From a bacterium (GTDB taxonomy: Bacteria > Myxococcota_A > UBA9160 > UBA6930), in the NCBI GenBank assembly GCA_024228115.1, contig JAAETT010000540.1:1-38019 (forward strand): a DNA stretch of 38,019 nucleotides. Direction: 5' to 3'. Shown here in pieces: positions 34,479-38,019 of this stretch. The notes beneath the pieces were generated by a model. The model made no database searches and was not told the DNA's origin. It worked only from the letters and a program-made list of their open reading frames with translations. The translations under genes were made by a program, and so were the position numbers. Position 1 is the first letter of the stretch. Every line of letters begins with the position of its first letter.

Positions 34479-34498
34479 CTACAGGGCAACCCCTGTGG
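34479..34498. promoter_or_regulatory. Candidate operator between GGDEF fragment and LuxR-type gene
   Basis: CTACAGGGCAACCCCTGTGG has perfect 6-bp inverted halves, ACAGGG and CCCTGT, around CAAC. Its 20-base length is like that of lux-box operators, although the halves are not the lux consensus. It is nested in a wider inverted repeat, CGAATCG (34471) and CGATTCG (34513). It sits 70-90 bases before the first possible start of the regulator. Confidence 0.35.
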
Positions 34499-34566
34499 GA
34501 ACGTGCGTTCGTCGATTCGCCTCGGATCGAGCCGGAATCCGATAGAATGGCCTCCAGCGGGCCGAG

Positions 34567-35670
34567 TTGTCTACCGGCTTCACGCGAGACAGGGTCTCGC
34601 CCATCGACCAGGATCCGAGTTGGATGCGCAGGATCAAGCCGAGCGAAACGCTGCACGGAACCCGGGATGGACAGCTCACGATCGATCATCGACTGGCCGA
34701 GCGCTACGGACTGACGGAGCGCGAGTCCACCTGTGCCACGCTCCTCGGGCGCGGGCTCTCGGCGCAGGAGATCGCAGAGCGACTCGAGATCGCGATGTCC
34801 ACAGCCGAGAAGCACCTGCTGGGACTCCGGCGCAAGCTCGGCGTCGCCACGACCCGCGAGGCGGCAGTCGCAGTCCTCCGCGCCAAGGATGAGGCCACCG
34901 CTCGCATTCCGGATTCCTTTGGTGTCGTCCTGCCTGTCGGGGACCCACGCGATGAGGCGCGGGCCCCGGGCCTGGTGCAGGATCTGCGCACGGCCGAGGC
35001 CCTCGAGGCGATGCTCGATCGACTCAGAGAGGATCTTCGCGACGACGGAATCGAAGCGCTTTTCTATTACTTCGTCCCGATGGCGGCAGCCAGCTTTCGC
35101 AAGAGGGACGTGATCCGGGCCCACTCCGCACCGTCCCGCCTTCTGCATGCCTTCCGGGAGGACGGTGGGATCACCCAGCTGCGCATCGCGGCGCGCATCT
35201 TCGACGAGCCGGACGTGCCGCTGGTCGTCGATCTCGACGACCAGCGCCTGATCTCGCCGGGGGTGGCCGCGGCGTGCCGTCGAGCCTCGCTTCGACGGGG
35301 GATCACGGTCGGCTCCCCGTTCGGCGTGGGCTACGTCGTGCTCTCCACCTTCTGCAAAGCCAGCGCCGACGGCCCGGAGGCCGGGGAGGAAGCGCGAATC
35401 GCGCTGATTCGCAATCGACTCCTCCTCTTGCAGGGCCTCGCCTTCTCTCTTGGGGTGTTGGCCCGAACCGCGGGGTTGACCACGCGGGAACGCGACGCTC
35501 TCGCATCCATGGCCGTTGGGCGCAGCACGGTGGCGTCGGCCGATGCGATGGGGATGAGCGAACGGGCGCTCCGGCAGACCCTTCGCTGCGCCCGGGAGAA
35601 GCTCGCTGCGGACACCACGACCGAGGCGGTCGCCAAGGCGATCACGTTGAATGCCCTCGTCTTTCTCTGA
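34567..35670 (+). CDS. LuxR-type regulator with HTH domains at both ends
   Basis: About 367 residues (348 if the ATG at 34624 is used). Residues 48-105 form a LuxR-type HTH (GLTERESTCATLLGRGLSAQ, EIAERLEIAMSTAEKHLLGL). The middle 150 residues resemble an autoinducer-binding-like domain (ALFYYFVPMAAASFRK, LISPGVAAACRRASLRRGIT) but the aromatic ligand residues of LuxR/TraR are not evident. The C-terminus holds a second LuxR-like HTH (GLTTRERDALASMAVGR, SERALRQTLRCAREKL, TEAVAKAI). Ordinary LuxR solos have only the C-terminal one. TAGAAT at 34543-34548 could be a -10 just before the TTG start. It is a DNA-binding regulator; its signal is unknown. Confidence 0.8.
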   Translation: MSTGFTRDRVSPIDQDPSWMRRIKPSETLHGTRDGQLTIDHRLAERYGLTERESTCATLLGRGLSAQEIAERLEIAMSTAEKHLLGLRRKLGVATTREAAVAVLRAKDEATARIPDSFGVVLPVGDPRDEARAPGLVQDLRTAEALEAMLDRLREDLRDDGIEALFYYFVPMAAASFRKRDVIRAHSAPSRLLHAFREDGGITQLRIAARIFDEPDVPLVVDLDDQRLISPGVAAACRRASLRRGITVGSPFGVGYVVLSTFCKASADGPEAGEEARIALIRNRLLLLQGLAFSLGVLARTAGLTTRERDALASMAVGRSTVASADAMGMSERALRQTLRCAREKLAADTTTEAVAKAITLNALVFL

Positions 35671-35732
35671 GGTGCGAGCTCCAGGGGCAAGAAGCGGTCT
35701 TCAGGCGTCGGCCATCACGCCCTGCTTCCTTC

Positions 35733-36704
35733 CTACTCTCTTCCCCTGCGCACGCGTCTTCCGGAGAGGCACGCGGCCAAACCCGCCATCGCGATGAGCC
35801 AACTCGCGCGTGCTTCAGGCACGGCGCGCGGGTCATACCAGACGTTGTCGAAGATGTTCGCGTCCGCCACGTCGACGCTCCAGCCTGGCGGGAGGTCGAA
35901 GGCCGGCCGACCGCTGGCGAAGGTCAGCGAGTTCGCCGCATCCACGATGGCGAGCGCATCGAAGTCCGCATGGCCGTTGGCGCCTGCGCCGGCGGAAAGG
36001 GACATCCCGATCGTCAGCCTGCGGGTCGGATCGATCATCGCGACCCCTGTCTGTAGGGTGGCCCCCAACGAATCCGTGTCTGTGTCCACGGGCTGGCTGA
36101 GGTTGGCTGATGCCGCCGCGCTGGCGGAGGCGGTGTCCGTCATGGTGACGGTGGAGAAGTTGGAAGTGAACCCGGTGAAGCCGATCTGCGCCGTCAGGGT
36201 GGCACCGCTTGCACGTCCACCGAACCTCGAAAGCGACGCAGCGTAGGCCGAGGTGGTCCCCGACACGTCGGCGCCGAAGCTGAAGGGGATCTTGCCGCCG
36301 GTATAGCCGCTGGGGGCAATCAGGACGATTTCATAGGAGCTCGAGGCCGTGGCACCCACTCGCCCCTGCACACTGGAGCCCGTGTCCTTCTGGTAGGTCG
36401 CCGTCACGGTTGCGACGCCGCCCCCCGCCGTAGCGGAGACCGACACCGAGCAATTGCTGCCGGAGGAGGAGAAGCCGCCTCCGACAGGGCCGTTGTCGAT
36501 CTCTTGGATGTTGAAGCCTGGCGCCATTCCGCACGGCGCGTTGGCAACACCCAATCCGTTGGTTCCCGTAACCTGGTTGATCGTGGCGGCCGATGCCGGA
36601 GCACCCGCCAGCACCAGGGCTGTGAACGCGAGTCGAAGCGCTGTGCAGAGCCCTCGGAGGGTTCGACATCGGAGAGTGGACTTGAGAAAGCAGTTTGCGT
36701 GCAT
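35733..36704 (-). CDS. PEP-CTERM exported protein
   Basis: A 323-residue secreted protein. Signal peptide: LRLAFTALVLAGAPASAA, cleaved near residue 40. The mature part is rich in Ser, Thr, Gly and Ala, has two Cys (positions 58 and 85), and looks beta-strand-rich (SSYEIVLIAPSGYTGGKIPF). The C-terminus is a PEP-CTERM sorting signal: VPEARAS, a hydrophobic helix and RRVRRG, for processing by an exosortase. The rest is unrecognised. I start at the ATG at 36704; the open frame upstream runs into the IS remnant. It converges on the LuxR-type gene. Confidence 0.8.
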   Translation of the reverse strand: MHANCFLKSTLRCRTLRGLCTALRLAFTALVLAGAPASAATINQVTGTNGLGVANAPCGMAPGFNIQEIDNGPVGGGFSSSGSNCSVSVSATAGGGVATVTATYQKDTGSSVQGRVGATASSSYEIVLIAPSGYTGGKIPFSFGADVSGTTSAYAASLSRFGGRASGATLTAQIGFTGFTSNFSTVTMTDTASASAAASANLSQPVDTDTDSLGATLQTGVAMIDPTRRLTIGMSLSAGAGANGHADFDALAIVDAANSLTFASGRPAFDLPPGWSVDVADANIFDNVWYDPRAVPEARASWLIAMAGLAACLSGRRVRRGRE

Positions 36705-36736
36705 GGTTCCCCCGCAACAGCCTTCCCAAGGCACGA

Positions 36737-37468
36737 TCACCCTACGCTGGAGGGTGCTCCGGTTCCATGGCGGGAATTGCCCGTTGCCTTCCGGATTGCG
36801 CACGCTGACTGACATCGACAAGGTAGAGCTGCCGGAACCTGCGGGGATTGGCGGGTTCCCGCCAGCTTCCGCCGCCTGTACACCTCGGCGGGCGTCGCCT
36901 TCGATCGCAGGCCGAGCCACTTCCACATTGGAGCCTTCAGGGCGTACTCCACCCGTTCTCCGTCGAGAAACGAGAAGATCTCCGGGTGAAAGAAGGCCGC
37001 GTCCATGCGTAGCTCCACTGGAAGGCGATGCCCGAACCGGCCTCGGAGATCCTCGAACACGCCGCCGAGAAAGCCGGCAGCATTGTGACTGTCGTGCACG
37101 TTCCCCGGCCGATTCCAGACGCGAAGGATCTGGCCGTGCTGGGTAAGATGCGCCGTGGGCGGGTAGTAGGAGAGATCCTTGAGATGGTGCGGGTTGAAGC
37201 CCCGTTCTGCTCCGTCGACCTTCGTGCCAGTTCGCAGCACCGTTCCATCGCGGTCGATCGTCAACCGGGAAAGGCCGCAACGCTCGACCTGGTCGTACAC
37301 GAGCTCCCGGATCAGCTCCGACAACTTCTCGAGCATCTGGGGGGTGAAGGCCTTCAGCCAGGCCACCACCGTGCGGTCGGAAGGCGTGAGATGGAGTCCC
37401 GCGAAGCGCAGCAACACTGGATCGGTCCCGACGAACACGAGATGCGTGACGCGCAGGCCTCCGATCAC
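36737..37468 (-). mobile_element. IS1380-family transposase remnant, both ends lost
   Basis: About 240 codons of the middle and later part of an IS1380-type DDE transposase: TDPVLLRFAGLHLTPSDRTV, then LTIDRDGTVLRTGTKVDGAERGFNPH with the first catalytic Asp, SYYPPTAHLTQHGQILRVWNRPGNVHDS, ELRMDAAFFHPEIFSFL with the second Asp, and YALKAPMWKWLGL. The N-terminal quarter is missing: the frame begins at the edge of repeat copy B. The last 40 residues lose similarity. It is therefore inactive. It shows that IS activity preceded the repeat insertion or rearrangement here. Confidence 0.8.
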
Positions 37469-37571
37469 CCCAATGGGCGCTCCGCTAGTAATGAGTCCTC
37501 ATTCTCCCCAGAAGGACTTGTCAAATCACCCCCTTGTCGGACACGAATCACCCGTTGGAACTCCCATTCTC
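37469..37571. repeat. 103-bp direct repeat, copy B
   Basis: Same sequence as copy A with about seven differences (for example TCGCTAG-type GCGATG versus GTAATG, GAGGGACT versus GAAGGACT, CGTATCGG versus CTTGTCGG). Its left edge cuts the IS1380 transposase and its right edge cuts the SRPBCC gene. Distance to copy A is 3450 bases. Confidence 0.9.
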
Positions 37572-37708
37572 TCCAGTGTGCCGCCCTTGCGATAGTCCGG
37601 AGAGGAAGCCTGCGTGAACCACTCCGCGATGCCGGCCGTGCTAGCCACGCGCCGGTACACGCTCTCCGGCGTTGCACGAATCCGAACGAGATGGGCGATC
37701 TGTGCCAT
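37526..37708 (-). pseudogene. Truncated SRPBCC/AHSA1-type protein
   Basis: The first 45 or so residues of an SRPBCC (START-like) protein: MAQIAHLVRIRATPESVYRR, then IAEWFTQASSPDYRKGGTLE. The family is usually about 140-160 residues; here the reading frame enters repeat copy B at 37571 and ends after 15 unrelated residues. Probably a broken gene. The family binds hydrophobic ligands; no function remains to be inferred. Confidence 0.6.
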
Positions 37709-37746
37709 CCGGGCGCTTCCTCCTGCCGCCCAACGGATCCGGCGAT

Positions 37747-37874
37747 CAGCTGCCGCCAGGCCAGGAATGTTGGGACAAGCATACGCGCCCGCCGCCAAGC
37801 ACCTCAAGACGCATGCCAGGGCGTAGCCCTGGAACATGCGACGCCCCTCGACCACGGCACCTGGCGGTCAGCTG
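37747..37874. ncRNA. Possible structured RNA upstream of IS110-type gene
   Basis: Outer arms 37747-37760 and 37860-37874 pair over 14 bp with one bulged base; inside, arms 37810-37822 and 37826-37840 form a 13-bp hairpin with a two-base bulge and a GTA loop (CCAGGGC..GCCCTGG). The structure ends 99 bases before the ATG of the IS110-type transposase. IS110 elements carry a bridge RNA in their non-coding end upstream of the gene, so this is a candidate, but it could also belong to the flanking DNA. Confidence 0.35.
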
Positions 37875-37932
37875 CATTGCCTTGATCCTCATCCAGGCCC
37901 CCTCCTGAACCCACTCGGCCATCGAGTAGGTT

Positions 37933-37956
37933 GGATGCACATAACACAGAGCATCC
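37933..37956. repeat. Short inverted repeat before the IS110-type gene
   Basis: GGATGC and GCATCC flank 12 bases (ACATAACACAGA). It lies about 18 bases before the ATG and may be part of the element end or a leader hairpin. Confidence 0.45.
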
Positions 37957-37973
37957 GCTCAGAAGGAGACCCG

Positions 37974-38019
37974 ATGAGATTCTACACGAACAGCCATATG
38001 CACTCCTGCGGGATCGATC
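37974..38019 (+). CDS. IS110-family transposase, N-terminus only (window edge)
   Basis: Fifteen codons before the window ends: MRFYTNSHMHSCGID. The Tyr-Thr start and the CGID sequence match the N-terminus of IS110-type DEDD transposases, where this Asp is the first catalytic residue of the RuvC-like domain. AGAAGGAG lies 6 bases upstream of the ATG. The rest is outside the window, so family assignment rests on this short match. Confidence 0.55.
   Translation, partial: MRFYTNSHMHSCGID

Noticed and set aside
34479-34498. A canonical lux box
   Set aside because: The half-site order is ACAGGG-CCCTGT, not the ACCTGT-ACAGGT pattern, so I list it only as a candidate operator.
36737-37468. Intact IS1380 element
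   Set aside because: The N-terminal quarter is missing at repeat B, the C-terminus loses similarity, and no terminal inverted repeats were found.
1-38019. CRISPR array, phage genes or defence system
   Set aside because: No regularly spaced repeats, cas-like proteins, phage structural genes or known defence motifs were seen on either strand.

Overview
The window reads as a chromosomal segment of a GC-rich Gram-negative bacterium. A deltaproteobacterial or Myxococcota-like origin fits best (inference only): SurA-type chaperone, lipoprotein transglycosylase, PEP-CTERM proteins, a DUF3516-type Ski2-like helicase, a c subunit of ATP synthase with a signal peptide, and an AMACR-type CoA transferase. 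No rRNA, intact tRNA, CRISPR array or prophage was seen.

Layout. 0-0.6 kb: two coupled small membrane proteins (-). 0.8-1.8 kb: YrbG-type Ca2+/Na+ antiporter (+). 1.8-4.6 kb: transglycosylase, glutathione-reductase-like protein and endonuclease III in one minus-strand run. 4.6-6.2 kb: YhbY and a CoA transferase (+) separated by a 33-bp tandem repeat. 6.2-7.7 kb: a giant hairpin, then a histidine phosphatase, a zinc-ribbon protein and an unknown protein (-). 7.7-15.1 kb: glnE, serC, helicase and PilZ protein (+). 15.1-18.3 kb: a tight minus-strand operon of MocR-type regulator, AhpD-like protein, glutathione transferase, a UGA-containing SelW-like selenoprotein that plain ORF calling misses, and an Atl-type alkyltransferase-like protein. 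18.5-23.1 kb: surA, uvrA and a CPBP-like membrane protein with overlapping ends (+). 23.2-26.6 kb: a large secreted CotH-kinase/PEP-CTERM fusion bracketed by two near-identical giant hairpins. 26.8-31 kb: egtB, tmk and the F0 part of ATP synthase (atpZ, atpI, atpB, atpE) (-). 31-33.7 kb: hemL and a secreted CARDB-like protein (-).

From about 33.8 kb to the end the window is accessory and scarred: a degenerate tRNA-like sequence, two copies of a 103-bp direct repeat 3.45 kb apart, a truncated GGDEF-like gene, a LuxR-type regulator with an HTH at both ends, a PEP-CTERM protein, an IS1380-family transposase remnant, a truncated SRPBCC gene, and at the very end the first codons of an IS110-family transposase preceded by a strongly structured non-coding stretch.

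The main points for a second look are the SelW-like selenoprotein with a SECIS-like hairpin; the three long palindromes at gene 3' ends, two of which are related by compensated changes in both arms; the repeat-bounded 34.0-37.6 kb island; and the structured region before the IS110-type gene. All calls come from reading the sequence by eye; no database search was possible.
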